Positions 1 through 8,867 of a stretch of DNA of 64,000 nucleotides are shown one piece after another. Under the pieces are notes generated by a model. It was not told the DNA's origin. It was given only the letters and a program-made list of their open reading frames with translations, and did not search any database. Position numbers and translations under genes: made by a program. Each line of letters opens with the position of its first letter. Position 1 is the first letter of the stretch. Source of the DNA: Aureibaculum sp. 2308TA14-22. Its GTDB lineage: Bacteria; Bacteroidota; Bacteroidia; Flavobacteriales; Flavobacteriaceae. Location of the stretch: positions 2,072,501 to 2,136,500 of the forward strand of contig NZ_JBEWXT010000001.1 in assembly GCF_040538665.1 (NCBI RefSeq), written 5' to 3'.

Positions 1-1
1 A

Positions 2-715
2 GATTTGGAAAAACCTTCAACGCTACCCAAGCATTCTTCAATTTTTACACATGTTAAGGATAGTAACAGACCTGAAGGTACTGAGGGCACTTTAATTACT
101 TTTGATATTGTTAAGGCAAAAGTCTGGCTATGGGTAATTCCATTTTCTAATGGCAATACCAGCATTGGTTTTGTTGGGCCAACAGAATTTATTGAATCTT
201 ATCAAGGAGATACATCCAAAATGCTGTCTGAAATGTTAAAACTATCTACATATTATTACGATAGATTTAAAGATGTGGACTATTTGTTCGACCCTATCTG
301 CATTAAAAATTATTCAAAATCGGTTAAACAACTCTATGGCGATGGTTACGCATTAACCGGAAATAGTTCTGAGTTCTTAGATCCTGTTTTTTCGTCGGGT
401 GTGGCTTTTGCTACAGAGTCTTCTTTATTAGCTGCTAAATTGGTAGAGCGACAACTAAACGGAGAAACAGTAGATTGGGAAAATGAATATACTAATTACA
501 TTAAAAAAGGGGTAGATGTATTTTCTACCTATGTAAAAGAATGGTACACAGAAAACTTACAAACTTTATTTTTTCATAGACCTGAAAATCCCGAAGTAAA
601 AGAAAAAATTTGTGCGGTGTTAGCTGGCTATGTTTGGGATGAGACAAATCCGTTTGTAAAAAAACATGATAGAGCTGTACGCTCTATGGCTCATCTAATT
701 GACATGAGTAACTAG
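2..715 (+). CDS. FAD-dependent halogenase-like oxidoreductase, C-terminal part
   Basis: The reading frame is already open at the left edge, so only the last 237 or so residues are visible and the FAD-binding N-terminus is missing. The visible part contains a WLWVIPFSNGNTSIGF segment and a GYALTGNSSEFLDPVFSSGV segment. The second resembles the FAD-contacting G(D)AA.F.DP..S.G motif of tryptophan-halogenase-like flavoproteins. In Flavobacteriia such proteins are common in dialkylresorcinol/flexirubin pigment clusters, which would place the rest of such a cluster to the left of the window. That placement is inference. Halogenation itself cannot be judged, because the diagnostic Lys and the WxWxIP motif region are only partly visible and many family members are simple oxidases. 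Confidence 0.7.
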   Translation, partial: DLEKPSTLPKHSSIFTHVKDSNRPEGTEGTLITFDIVKAKVWLWVIPFSNGNTSIGFVGPTEFIESYQGDTSKMLSEMLKLSTYYYDRFKDVDYLFDPICIKNYSKSVKQLYGDGYALTGNSSEFLDPVFSSGVAFATESSLLAAKLVERQLNGETVDWENEYTNYIKKGVDVFSTYVKEWYTENLQTLFFHRPENPEVKEKICAVLAGYVWDETNPFVKKHDRAVRSMAHLIDMSN

Positions 716-729
716 TAATTTCTCTTCTC

Positions 730-1335
730 TTATTTTACATTCTTGTTTAAATACTTTGCAAATTCTTTGGCTAGTTTTGCATAACATTCAGAAATACGAT
801 AACCCGAATTATAATCATTTCCCATAGCTCCGTAGCCTTGTACTCTATTAAATTTAGCCGACCATAAAATATTAGTGGGGTTTTCGGTTTCATAAATTGT
901 CATAAGCACATCAATTTCTGCATTTTTTCTAACAATACCCACATTGTAACCCGCATACATTCTAGTTGTGTGAATTTTAATAGTATGTTGGGCTTCCTCT
1001 ATATTTTTCCCCACTTTAATCTCTCCGTTTTTAAACCTTTTGTCAAAAGATTCTATAAATTTTGGTTCGTACCTATTCTCGCGATCAGCAAACCAAGATT
1101 CCTTGAATTTTTCTCCCGTACCCGCTTCTTTTTCCTCTCTTTTAGCCATTTTATCCTTCAGGAATTCTTCTTCGGAATCATATTTTGGGATTTGCAGGTC
1201 GGCATAATCAAATTCCAAATTATAAACGGTAATGCCCTTTAAATTTTTCGCATTGCCCTCCTGTACTTTGGGTTTTTGAGCGTAAATTGTTAAGGTTGTG
1301 AATAAAAATACGAATAATAGTGCTTGTCTTTTCAT
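730..1335 (-). CDS. Secreted protein of unknown function, paralogue 1
   Basis: A 201-residue protein with a clear signal peptide (MKRQALLFVFLFTTLTIYAQ, cleavage after the A near residue 19). I do not recognise a domain. It shares its length and many segments with the next gene (1370-1966), for example YNLEFDY versus YNIEFDY, DSEEEFLKDKMA versus DSEEEYLKDKMA, GEKFKESWFA versus GEKFKKDWFA, and EPKFIESF versus EPKFIETF. The two are therefore tandem paralogues. The late segment with YAGYNVGIVRKNAEIDVLMTIYE is beta-rich and resembles a compact periplasmic or surface domain. It converges on the halogenase-like gene with a 14-base gap. A TAaaTTTG box lies 24 bases upstream of the start. Confidence 0.8.
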   Translation of the reverse strand: MKRQALLFVFLFTTLTIYAQKPKVQEGNAKNLKGITVYNLEFDYADLQIPKYDSEEEFLKDKMAKREEKEAGTGEKFKESWFADRENRYEPKFIESFDKRFKNGEIKVGKNIEEAQHTIKIHTTRMYAGYNVGIVRKNAEIDVLMTIYETENPTNILWSAKFNRVQGYGAMGNDYNSGYRISECYAKLAKEFAKYLNKNVK

Positions 1336-1358
1336 GAGTTAAGATTTTTTGATATTCT

Positions 1359-1366
1359 CAAATTTA
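1359..1366 (-). promoter_or_regulatory. Putative Bacteroidota -7 box (TAnnTTTG) for 730-1335
   Basis: The minus strand reads TAAATTTG, an exact match to the TAnnTTTG -7 consensus of the Bacteroidota primary sigma factor. It lies 24 bases before the ATG at 1335. I see no clear TTTG -33 element. The site suggests the two paralogues are transcribed from separate promoters. Confidence 0.4.
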
Positions 1367-1369
1367 TTA

Positions 1370-1966
1370 TTAAAACATTTTTTTTCTAAGAAAAGCTGCT
1401 AATCTCCTTCCTAACAATCCATAGGCATTGGCAATTCTATCTCCCAGAAGGTATGTAGCTCTTCCTCTAGCATAATTCTCTTTAGAACGGAATTCGATTT
1501 TATCCGGATTTCCCGTTTCGTATATATATATTGTAGCTTTTAGTTTTGATTCTTCTGGCCATAACCCAACGTTATATCCCGAATAAACGAAAACGGTATT
1601 CACTAAAATTGTATATTTTGCATCCTTATTTTTTCCCACTTTTATTTTAACTTTACCGGTAAAAAATTTATTAAAAGTTTCAATAAACTTAGGTTCAAAT
1701 AGACTGTCCCTAAAAGCAAACCAATCTTTTTTAAATTTCTCCCCAGATCCAATTTCTTTGGCCTCCCGTATTGCCATTTTGTCTTTTAAATACTCTTCCT
1801 CAGAATCAAAATTAGCAATGGTAATATTAGAATAGTCAAACTCAATATTATATTCGGAAACACCAATTAAATTATCAATACCGCCTTCAGCAATCTTTAT
1901 TTTACTTTGGGAATTAACATTTATAGCAAATAAAATAAGTGTGATTAGAATCGCTTTCTTATTCAT
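1370..1966 (-). CDS. Secreted protein of unknown function, paralogue 2
   Basis: A paralogue of the neighbouring 730-1335 gene with the same strand, length and motif order. I place the start at the ATG at 1966, which gives MNKKAILITLILFAINVNSQ, a good signal peptide. A TTG three codons upstream (1975) is possible but adds only MRL. The conserved block DSEEEYLKDKMAIREAKE..GEKFKKDWFA is shared with the paralogue, whereas the C-terminus (GRRLAAFLRKKMF) differs. The gap to the paralogue is 34 bases. Function is unknown. Export to the periplasm or envelope is inferred from the signal peptide. Confidence 0.8.
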   Translation of the reverse strand: MNKKAILITLILFAINVNSQSKIKIAEGGIDNLIGVSEYNIEFDYSNITIANFDSEEEYLKDKMAIREAKEIGSGEKFKKDWFAFRDSLFEPKFIETFNKFFTGKVKIKVGKNKDAKYTILVNTVFVYSGYNVGLWPEESKLKATIYIYETGNPDKIEFRSKENYARGRATYLLGDRIANAYGLLGRRLAAFLRKKMF

Positions 1967-2014
1967 AAGTCTCAAAATAAAATTTCTATAAAATTACCAT
2001 AAAAAATTAACATT

Positions 2015-3316
2015 TTACTTTTTGATTAATTTTATATGAGTCTTTCTATCATCTGTTTTTAACTCTAATAAATAAAGGCCTCTAGCAATAAAGGAAAAGT
2101 CAACTTCCGCCTTTATTATCTCTTGAGATTTATCCTCTTCAAAAACCAATCGTCCCGTAAAATCGTACAATCGTATTTGAAGTGGTTTATCACCTAAGGG
2201 TATATTTTCAATAATAACATAATCCGTAAAGGGGTTGGGGTACACAATGGTTCTCTTAAAATATTCATCATCAACAGACAAAGCATTGCAATTATCAACA
2301 AGTTCCTTTACTCCCGTTCTAATAGCTGACAACATATCATATACTTTATGCCCAGGGCAATCGGTAGCATTTGGGCCATCCCTATGTCCGGAAATGGTTT
2401 TTAAATTCAATCCCGAAGAAGCATGATAGACAGTTGCTGTAGGATCAATATTTTTTACACAAGCTTTCCAGGCCAATAAACTTTTTAAGGAATCTATCAT
2501 TACAGTGGTTGGTGTAATGGTATTGTACGTTCCCATCAATGAAATCCCCGAAGTACCACTATTAACTCCTGAAAAATGTGCTCCTTGCGTATCATCGGCT
2601 CTACCTTCATAAACGTTTCCATCTTTATCCAATAAAAAATTATAGCCAATATCTGACCAGCCATTCGTATTTACATGGTAATTCCATATAGAACGTACCA
2701 CAGCAGCCCAATCACTTGAGGTATTTGAACCAGCTGTATGATGGACTATTAAAAACTTAACATCAGTAGTTGTTGGATTAGAATTTGGCGGACAATTATT
2801 AGTTGGACACCACGTACTTCTAGTAATTACTGTTGGTGATGCACAATTACACGATGCCAACTTTTTTGTTTCGACTTTTTCAATAGTTGCATTCATTTTT
2901 CGTGAGTATTGTTTTAAAAATTGAGTATTGTAAGGATAATAAAAATTAAATTTAATAGTATCTAAAACCGTTGGCGTTTTAAATAATATTTTCACTTGCG
3001 TTTGCCTACTTTTACTATTTAAATAAGACAAGGCATGCCAATTGTCATCTTCAACATTGTTTTCATCAATAGGAAACAATTGCCAATCATTATTAACATC
3101 TTTAAAAAATACGGAATCAATAGCTCGAGAAATTGAACTTCCTGATAGAAGAATAGAAAAAGCAATAAAAGGATTGTTAGGTACATTTTCAACTTCTAAA
3201 ACCTCTGAGATATAAGTATGCTGCAACTGCTTTTCAACCTTCAATAAGGTCGTTCTAGATTCTTGTGCAAAAAGAACAGAATGGAATAAGTAAAATAACA
3301 ATATCAACTTCTTCAT
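2015..3316 (-). CDS. PGRP/Amidase_2 N-acetylmuramoyl-L-alanine amidase with T9SS sorting domain
   Basis: 433 residues. Residues 1-18 are a signal peptide (MKKLILLFYLFHSVLFAQ). Residues 20-150 form an unrecognised N-terminal region. Residues about 165-345 are a peptidoglycan-recognition/Amidase_2 domain: H192-H193 in VHHTAGSN, Y225 in GYNFLLD, GRADDTQGAH, H311 in SGHRDG and C320 in DCPGH. These are the usual zinc ligands (His, His, Cys) and catalytic Tyr position, so the enzyme is predicted active on the amide bond between muramic acid and L-Ala. Residues about 358-433 are a type A T9SS C-terminal domain, starting VYPNPFTD and ending with a Lys-rich tail. It is thus predicted to be secreted or displayed by the type IX system. 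Possible roles are attack on other bacteria or wall turnover. Confidence 0.92.
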   Translation of the reverse strand: MKKLILLFYLFHSVLFAQESRTTLLKVEKQLQHTYISEVLEVENVPNNPFIAFSILLSGSSISRAIDSVFFKDVNNDWQLFPIDENNVEDDNWHALSYLNSKSRQTQVKILFKTPTVLDTIKFNFYYPYNTQFLKQYSRKMNATIEKVETKKLASCNCASPTVITRSTWCPTNNCPPNSNPTTTDVKFLIVHHTAGSNTSSDWAAVVRSIWNYHVNTNGWSDIGYNFLLDKDGNVYEGRADDTQGAHFSGVNSGTSGISLMGTYNTITPTTVMIDSLKSLLAWKACVKNIDPTATVYHASSGLNLKTISGHRDGPNATDCPGHKVYDMLSAIRTGVKELVDNCNALSVDDEYFKRTIVYPNPFTDYVIIENIPLGDKPLQIRLYDFTGRLVFEEDKSQEIIKAEVDFSFIARGLYLLELKTDDRKTHIKLIKK

Positions 3317-3366
3317 AAAACGAAGATATAAAATAATCTACAAAGGATATTTAGCTTATAAATTCT

Positions 3367-3374
3367 TATTTTTG
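3367..3374 (+). promoter_or_regulatory. Putative -7 box for the kynurenine cluster
   Basis: TATTTTTG matches TAnnTTTG and lies 22 bases upstream of the TTG start of kynU. It is the only good match before the cluster, so transcription of at least kynU-kmo probably starts here. No convincing -33 TTTG is visible. Confidence 0.4.
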
Positions 3375-3396
3375 TTCAAACTTCAAAGTAAATATT

Positions 3397-4668
3397 TTGT
3401 CAGATTTTCAATTAGGATTAGAATATGCTCATGCACAAGATAAAGCAGACGAATTAGCTGCTTATCGAAATCAATTCCACATTCCAAAAGACAAAGCTGG
3501 AAATGAGTTAATTTATTTTACTGGAAATTCTTTGGGTTTACAGCCAAAATCAACAAAATCTTATATCGAAAAAGAGTTAAAAGATTGGGCAGAATTAGGA
3601 GTTGAAGGACATACTGAAGGTGAAAATCCGTGGTTGCATTACCACGAATTTTTAACCGAAAACATGGCAAAAATAGTAGGTGCGAAACCCATAGAAGTTA
3701 TCGTTATGAATACCTTAACTGCCAATCTACATTTTATGATGGTGTCGTTTTACAAACCCACCAAAACGCGTTACAAAATACTTATAGAAGCCGATACTTT
3801 TCCTTCGGATAAATTTGCTGTGGAATCACAATTACGGCACCACGAATTTGATGATAAAGAAGGGCTGATACTTTGGAAACCCAGAAAAGGTAGTGAACTT
3901 GCCAATTACGAAGATCTTGAAGCTATTTTTGAACAACATGGCGATGAAATTGCTCTCACACTAATCGGCGGTGTTAATTATTATACAGGGCAGTATTTTG
4001 ATTTGAAAAAAATAGCCGCATTGGCCCATTCGCATGGTTCAATGGTAGGATTTGACTGTGCACATGGTGCTGGAAACGTCAAACTAAATTTACATGATTC
4101 TGGTGCGGACTTTGCCGTTTGGTGCACCTACAAATACTTGAATTCAGGTCCTGGAAGTCTCGCTGGTTGTTTTGTACATGAACGCCATGCCCATAATAGA
4201 GACTTAAACCGTTTTACGGGATGGTGGAGTCATAATAAGGAAACACGATTTAACATGCGTGATGAGTTTGATCAGCTTCCTGGTGCAGAAGGCTGGCAAT
4301 TGAGCAATCCTCCTATTTTATCTATGGCAGCCATCAGAGCATCATTAGATATTTTTGCCGAAGTGGGTATTAATAAATTGGTTGAAAAATCGAAAAAACT
4401 AACAGGTTATTTTGAATTTTTAATTGAGCAATTGAATAATCCCTACATTAAGATTATAACGCCTAAAAACCCTTCCGAGCGTGGATGCCAATTATCCATT
4501 CAAGTACTAAATGCAGACAAAACTTTGCACAATAAATTAACCGAAAGTGGTGTAGTGAGCGATTGGCGAGAACCTGATGTAATTCGATGTGCACCCGTTC
4601 CATTATACAATTCATTTTTAGATGTTTATACTATGGTAGAGAAATTGAAAGCAATATTAAATGACTAA
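3397..4668 (+). CDS. kynU: Kynureninase
   Basis: A 423-residue PLP-dependent hydrolase that cleaves kynurenine or 3-hydroxykynurenine to (3-hydroxy)anthranilate and alanine. Diagnostic features are FTGNSLGLQP (42-50), EADTFPSDKFAVESQ, GFDCAHGAGN with the PLP-contacting Asp (D220), and K246 in WCTYKYLNSGPGS as the Schiff-base lysine. The C-terminal SDWREPDVIRCAPVPLYN motif is also typical. Full length for the family. The start is a TTG (MSDFQLG); no ATG or GTG lies nearby that would preserve the conserved N-terminus. The stop overlaps the ATG of kmo by 8 bases, indicating translational coupling. With kmo it makes 3-hydroxyanthranilate for the genes downstream. Confidence 0.97.
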   Translation: MSDFQLGLEYAHAQDKADELAAYRNQFHIPKDKAGNELIYFTGNSLGLQPKSTKSYIEKELKDWAELGVEGHTEGENPWLHYHEFLTENMAKIVGAKPIEVIVMNTLTANLHFMMVSFYKPTKTRYKILIEADTFPSDKFAVESQLRHHEFDDKEGLILWKPRKGSELANYEDLEAIFEQHGDEIALTLIGGVNYYTGQYFDLKKIAALAHSHGSMVGFDCAHGAGNVKLNLHDSGADFAVWCTYKYLNSGPGSLAGCFVHERHAHNRDLNRFTGWWSHNKETRFNMRDEFDQLPGAEGWQLSNPPILSMAAIRASLDIFAEVGINKLVEKSKKLTGYFEFLIEQLNNPYIKIITPKNPSERGCQLSIQVLNADKTLHNKLTESGVVSDWREPDVIRCAPVPLYNSFLDVYTMVEKLKAILND

Positions 4669-6076
4669 AAAAGACAACATACTCATCATCGGTGCAGGAC
4701 TCTGCGGTTCGTTACTCGCTTTACGTTTAGGTCAAAGAGGTTTTAATGTTGGCGTTTATGAAAAACGACCCGATTTACGTAAAGTGGATATTAGTGCTGG
4801 ACGTTCTATAAATCTTGCTTTTTCGGATAGAGGTATAAAAGCCATGAAACTTGTGGGTCTGGAAGAAAAAGTTAAACCGCTTTGCATCCCAATGAACGGA
4901 AGAATGTTACACGATATTGATGGTAATACGGTTTTAGCTCCATATAGCGGACGAGAACATGAATATATAAATTCCATATCCCGAGGTGATTTGAATGCCT
5001 TATTACTCGATGAAGCTGAGGCATTGCCCAATGTAACCATACATTTTAACCATAAATGTACACATGTTGATTTTGAGAAAACCGAGGCACATTTTTATCA
5101 ATACGCATCAAAAACCAATACCTCAATTAAAGTCGATGCGATTTTCGGAACGGATGGAGCGGGTTCGGTGTTGCGAAAAAGTTATTATTTAGGCAAAAAA
5201 TTCCTATTTAGTTTTAGTCAAGATTACTTAACCCATGGCTACAAAGAATTAAGTATTTTACCCGCTGAAAAGGGCGGATATAAAATCGATAGAAACGCCT
5301 TGCACATTTGGGGAAGGGGTGATTTTATGCTCATTGCTCTACCCAATTTAGACGGCAGTTTCACGGTTACCCTGTTTTTAAGTTATACCGATGGTGAATA
5401 CAACTTTAACAACCTCACAACCAAAGAAAAAGTATTGGAGTTTTTCCAAAAATACTTTAAAGATGCGTTGGACTTGATGCCACATCTGGCCGATGAGTTT
5501 TTTGAAAATCCCACCTCACCATTGGGCACGGTAAAATGTTCACCATGGCATTATAAAGGCAATACCCTTTTAATGGGCGATGCCGCTCACGCCATCGTCC
5601 CGTTTTACGGACAGGGAATGAATGCTTCCTTTGAGGATGTGGTTGAATTTGACAACTATTTGGATGATGAAAAAAATTGGGAAACAATTTTTAAGGACTT
5701 TGAAAAATCCAGAAAAAAAGATACTGATGCCATTGCCGATTTAGCTATTGACAATTTTCACGAAATGAAAGGGCATGTAAATAATGCTATTTTTAGAGAA
5801 AAACGCAAATTGGAAATGGCTTTGGAAAAGCATTTTCCAGAGCAGTATTCCTCTAAATATTCGTTGGTTACCTTTAATGAAGATATTGGTTATTATGATG
5901 CTATGACTAGAGGAAGAGCTCAAGATAAAGCATTATTAAATATGATTGCAGATCATGACATTTCGATTCATGACGATACAACGAAAGAAGAATTAAAAGA
6001 AATTTTAACTAAAGTAAAAGCAGAAACCGAAGAAATATTAGAAGAGGATAAAGTTGCTAGAAATTTAAAACATTAA
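4661..6076 (+). CDS. kmo: Kynurenine 3-monooxygenase
   Basis: A 471-residue FAD-dependent hydroxylase that converts L-kynurenine to 3-hydroxykynurenine with NADPH and O2. GAGLCG at 11-16 is the dinucleotide-binding loop. DISAGRSINLAFSDRG is the KMO signature after the first domain. GTDGAGS and GDAAHAIVPFYGQGMNASFED (from about 307) are the second FAD-contacting motifs. The C-terminal helical region (REKRKLEMALEKHFPEQY) corresponds to the part that packs on the substrate site or membrane in the family. It overlaps kynU by 8 bases. A long perfect palindrome follows the stop before the next gene. Confidence 0.97.
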   Translation: MTKKDNILIIGAGLCGSLLALRLGQRGFNVGVYEKRPDLRKVDISAGRSINLAFSDRGIKAMKLVGLEEKVKPLCIPMNGRMLHDIDGNTVLAPYSGREHEYINSISRGDLNALLLDEAEALPNVTIHFNHKCTHVDFEKTEAHFYQYASKTNTSIKVDAIFGTDGAGSVLRKSYYLGKKFLFSFSQDYLTHGYKELSILPAEKGGYKIDRNALHIWGRGDFMLIALPNLDGSFTVTLFLSYTDGEYNFNNLTTKEKVLEFFQKYFKDALDLMPHLADEFFENPTSPLGTVKCSPWHYKGNTLLMGDAAHAIVPFYGQGMNASFEDVVEFDNYLDDEKNWETIFKDFEKSRKKDTDAIADLAIDNFHEMKGHVNNAIFREKRKLEMALEKHFPEQYSSKYSLVTFNEDIGYYDAMTRGRAQDKALLNMIADHDISIHDDTTKEELKEILTKVKAETEEILEEDKVARNLKH

Positions 6077-6078
6077 CT

Positions 6079-6111
6079 AACCCCGAAAGGGTTTGAAACC
6101 CTTTCGGGGTT
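6079..6111. repeat. 33-base perfect palindrome between kmo and the deaminase gene
   Basis: Two perfect 16-base arms (left arm AACCCCGAAAGGGTTT) are separated by one G. The repeat starts 2 bases after the kmo stop and ends 13 bases before the next ATG. No T-tract follows on either strand, so it is not a standard terminator. A second palindrome with the same design (centre GGTTTTGAAAACC) lies at 11142-11170, just past the other end of the cluster. Confidence 0.85.
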
Positions 6112-6124
6112 AAAACGAAAAACT

Positions 6125-6538
6125 ATGAGTGACAACAAAGTAACACCAAGAGGAGCCTATCCACACACCAAACGTGTAGGCGATTTTATATTTGTATCAG
6201 GCACCAGTTCTCGTCGACCTGACAATACCATTGCTGGAGTTGATATTATTGACGAAATGGGTACAAAACACCTTGACATTGAAGTGCAAACTCGTGAAGT
6301 TATCAAAAATATTGAACGCAATTTAGCCAATGAAGGGGCAACCTTAGCCGATGTAGTTGATGTTACTTCATTTCTAGTAAACATGAACGATTTTGCAGGC
6401 TACAATAAAGCCTATGCCGAATTTTTTAATGCTGAAACTGGACCTGCTAGAACAACCGTTGCAGTACATCAATTGCCACATCCCGATTTAGTGGTGGAGA
6501 TTAAGGTGATGGCTTATAAAAAATTTAAAATAAATTGA
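6125..6538 (+). CDS. RidA-family 2-aminomuconate deaminase
   Basis: A 137-residue YjgF/YER057c/UK114 (RidA) fold protein. It shows [17 protein letters not shown] at 19-36, the [22 protein letters not shown] segment and [22 protein letters not shown] with the conserved Arg that binds the substrate carboxylate. Position within a kynurenine-to-aminomuconate operon, next to the semialdehyde dehydrogenase, points to the deaminase of 2-nitrobenzoate and tryptophan catabolic clusters (AmnD/NbaF type) rather than a generic imine deaminase. The predicted reaction is 2-aminomuconate plus water to 4-oxalocrotonate and ammonia. The stop TGA overlaps the TTG start of the dehydrogenase. Confidence 0.88.
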   Translation: MSDNKVTPRGAYPHTKRVGDFIFVSGTSSRRPDNTIAGVDIIDEMGTKHLDIEVQTREVIKNIERNLANEGATLADVVDVTSFLVNMNDFAGYNKAYAEFFNAETGPARTTVAVHQLPHPDLVVEIKVMAYKKFKIN

Positions 6539-7974
6539 AAATCCAAAACTACATCGACGGAAAATTCGTAAACCCAACTCATAATGGTTGGTTGGACAAT
6601 ATTAATCCCGCCAATGGTGAAGTTTATGGTCAAATCCCAAATTCTACTGTTGAGGATATTGAAAAAGCATATACAGCTGCCAAATCTGCCTTTGGGCAGT
6701 GGTCACAGACTAGTTTAGAGGAACGAAGTCGCATTCTCATAAAAATTTCAGAGCTGTTAGAAAACAATTTAGAGCATTTTGCTAAAGCAGAAAGTAAAGA
6801 CAACGGTAAACCAGTAAGTCTAGCAAAAGCTGTTGATATCCCTAGAGCTGCAAGCAATTTTCGTTTTTTTGGAAATGCGATAACTCAATTTGCAAGTGAA
6901 AGTCACGAAAGTGTTGGGCAGAATGCAATCAATTACACCTTACGTCAACCCATTGGTGTAGTAGGTTGTATTTCTCCTTGGAATCTTCCACTCTATTTGT
7001 TCACTTGGAAGATTGCCCCTGCCCTAGCCGCTGGCAACTGTGTTATCGCAAAACCTAGTGAAGTTACCCCAATGACCGCTTATTTATTGGGCGAAATTTG
7101 TAATGAAGCGGGCCTTCCAAAAGGTGTATTAAACATTATTCATGGATTAGGAACTGCAACCGGACAAGCCATTGTTGAGCACCCTGAAATCAAGGCCATT
7201 TCTTTTACCGGAGGAACAGCGACAGGAGCTGCTATTGCCAAAACTGCCGCACCGCTATTTAAAAAACTATCGTTGGAATTGGGCGGTAAAAATCCGAATA
7301 TCATCTTTGAAGATTGTGATTATGAGAAAATGTTGGAGACAACCGTCAGATCCTCTTTTGCCAATCAAGGACAAATATGTTTGTGTGGAAGTCGTATTTT
7401 TGTTGAGGCATCTATTTACGAAAAATTCAAAGTTGACCTTGTTAAAAAAGTAAAAGCCTTAAAGGTTGGCCATCCGTCAAATTCCGATACCGATATCGGA
7501 GCATTGGTGTCTAAACCACATCTTGAAAAAGTGCTAAATTATATAGAAATTGCAAAAAACGAAAACGGTACGGTGCTTTGCGGAGGAAATCAGGTTACGG
7601 TAAAAGACTATGAAAATGGTTACTATTTAGAACCAACGGTAATTGAAGTAAAATCAAATGATTGTCGCATCAATCAAGAAGAAGTATTTGGTCCAGTGGT
7701 TACCCTAATGCCTTTCAATACAGAAGATGAAGTTTTGCAACTAGCAAATGATGTAAAATATGGATTATCTGCTACACTTTGGACAAATAATTTGTCCAGA
7801 ACTATGCGAATGACCAAAACATTAGAAGCTGGAATTGTTTGGGTAAATACATGGATGTTACGTGATTTGAGAACACCGTTTGGTGGTGTTAAAGATTCTG
7901 GTGTAGGCAGAGAAGGTGGATTTGAAGCCTTACGTTTTTTTACGGAAGCGAAGAATGTGTGTATAAAGTATTAG
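6535..7974 (+). CDS. 2-aminomuconate 6-semialdehyde dehydrogenase (ALDH family)
   Basis: A 479-residue NAD-dependent aldehyde dehydrogenase. Features seen are [25 protein letters not shown], the FTGGTATG cofactor loop, E248 in LELGGKNP and the catalytic Cys at 282 in GQICLCGS, with a second Cys two residues on. [18 protein letters not shown] is at the C-terminus, as in hydroxymuconic/aminomuconic semialdehyde dehydrogenases. It oxidises the ACMSD product to 2-aminomuconate, diverting flux from picolinate. The start is TTG, overlapping the deaminase stop (TTGA), so translation is coupled. Substrate assignment rests on context plus family resemblance. Confidence 0.92.
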   Translation: MKIQNYIDGKFVNPTHNGWLDNINPANGEVYGQIPNSTVEDIEKAYTAAKSAFGQWSQTSLEERSRILIKISELLENNLEHFAKAESKDNGKPVSLAKAVDIPRAASNFRFFGNAITQFASESHESVGQNAINYTLRQPIGVVGCISPWNLPLYLFTWKIAPALAAGNCVIAKPSEVTPMTAYLLGEICNEAGLPKGVLNIIHGLGTATGQAIVEHPEIKAISFTGGTATGAAIAKTAAPLFKKLSLELGGKNPNIIFEDCDYEKMLETTVRSSFANQGQICLCGSRIFVEASIYEKFKVDLVKKVKALKVGHPSNSDTDIGALVSKPHLEKVLNYIEIAKNENGTVLCGGNQVTVKDYENGYYLEPTVIEVKSNDCRINQEEVFGPVVTLMPFNTEDEVLQLANDVKYGLSATLWTNNLSRTMRMTKTLEAGIVWVNTWMLRDLRTPFGGVKDSGVGREGGFEALRFFTEAKNVCIKY

Positions 7975-8011
7975 CCCATCTTCCGTCTTCCCGAAGGGAA
8001 GAAACTTGGGC
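7974..8011. repeat. Intergenic hairpin repeat, copy 1 (GCCCA/TGGGC family)
   Basis: Outer arms GCCCA (7974-7978) and TGGGC (8007-8011) enclose an inner hairpin CTTCCC-GAA-GGGAAG (7987-8001). The same architecture recurs at 8981-9023, and related half-elements lie at 8049-8079 and 8868-8910. The repeat begins within the ALDH stop codon. Confidence 0.75.
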
Positions 8012-8048
8012 GGTACTGTAAAATAAAATTATTAATTAAAAATAAAAC

Positions 8049-8079
8049 TCCCTCCCTTCGGGAGGGCTGGGGTGGGCTT
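8049..8079. repeat. Intergenic hairpin repeat, copy 2, abutting the SDR start codon
   Basis: CCTCCC (8051-8056), a TTCG tetraloop and GGAGGG (8061-8066) form a tight hairpin, followed by CTGGGGTGGGCTT, which runs directly into the ATG at 8080. The ribosome-binding region of the SDR gene is therefore made of repeat sequence and is unusually G-rich for this genome. Confidence 0.75.
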
Positions 8080-8865
8080 ATGAACATAAAACTAGAAAAC
8101 AAAAATGCACTCGTTTGCGGAAGCACACAGGGTATTGGCAAAGCCTGTGCCATGGCATTGGCTGAACTAGGTGCAAATATAACCTTGGTGGCCAGAAATG
8201 AGGAAAAACTAAAACAGGTATTATCGGAGCTGCCCAATACCTACCAAAATCACTCCTATATTGTGGCGGATTTTCAAAATCCTGTGGAATTAGGACAAAA
8301 AGTGGCTCACAAACTAGCTGAAATTGACACCTATCATATTTTAGTCAACAATACGGGAGGACCGGCTGGTGGACCCATTTTTTCAGCAGAGGTATCTGAA
8401 TTTGAGAGTGCGTTTACGCAGCATTTAAAAGCGAATCATATTTTAGTACAAACAGTTGTTCCAAAAATGAAAGAAGCTGATTTTGGCAGAATTATCAATA
8501 TTATTTCTACTTCCGTAAAACAACCTCTAAATGGACTAGGTGTTAGCAACACTATTAGAGGTGCGGTGGCTAATTGGAGTAAAACATTAGCCAATGAATT
8601 GGGTGAATACGGAATTACCGTTAACAATGTGTTACCAGGTGCAACTGCTACCACTAGGTTAACCGAAATTATTAATGATAAAGCAGAAAAAACTGGAAAA
8701 TCAACTGAAGAAATTTCTAAAGCCATGAAAAACGGTATTCCCGCCAAACGTTTTGCACAACCTGGAGAAATTGCAAATGCAGTAGCCTTTTTAGCAACTG
8801 AAGCCGCCAGTTATATTAACGGAATTAATATCCCTGTAGATGGTGGCAGAACAAAGTCACTCTAA
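8080..8865 (+). CDS. Atypical short-chain dehydrogenase/reductase in the kynurenine cluster
   Basis: A 261-residue Rossmann-fold SDR. The cofactor loop is GSTQGIG (14-20), with a basic residue (R39 in VARNEE) after beta-2 suggesting NADP(H). NNTGGPAG occupies the NNAG position. The active site is not canonical: after IISTSVKQPLNG the Tyr of YxxxK is replaced by Ser156 and the Lys by Arg160 (GVSNTIRGAV). Some SDR subgroups naturally have this substitution, so loss of function is not implied. It is flanked by hairpin repeats and lies between the semialdehyde dehydrogenase and the dioxygenase. No step of the known pathway needs an SDR. A reductase acting on 2-aminomuconate or its deaminated enoate is a possibility, but this is inference only. 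Confidence 0.85.
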   Translation: MNIKLENKNALVCGSTQGIGKACAMALAELGANITLVARNEEKLKQVLSELPNTYQNHSYIVADFQNPVELGQKVAHKLAEIDTYHILVNNTGGPAGGPIFSAEVSEFESAFTQHLKANHILVQTVVPKMKEADFGRIINIISTSVKQPLNGLGVSNTIRGAVANWSKTLANELGEYGITVNNVLPGATATTRLTEIINDKAEKTGKSTEEISKAMKNGIPAKRFAQPGEIANAVAFLATEAASYINGINIPVDGGRTKSL

Positions 8866-8867
8866 AG

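Noticed and set aside
970-1242. Plus-strand reading frame inside the first secreted paralogue
   Set aside because: It is antisense to a gene with signal peptide and paralogue; composition is Phe-rich noise.
6079-6111. Rho-independent terminator after kmo
   Set aside because: The stem is perfect, but no T-tract follows on either strand and the downstream gene starts 13 bases later in the same pathway.
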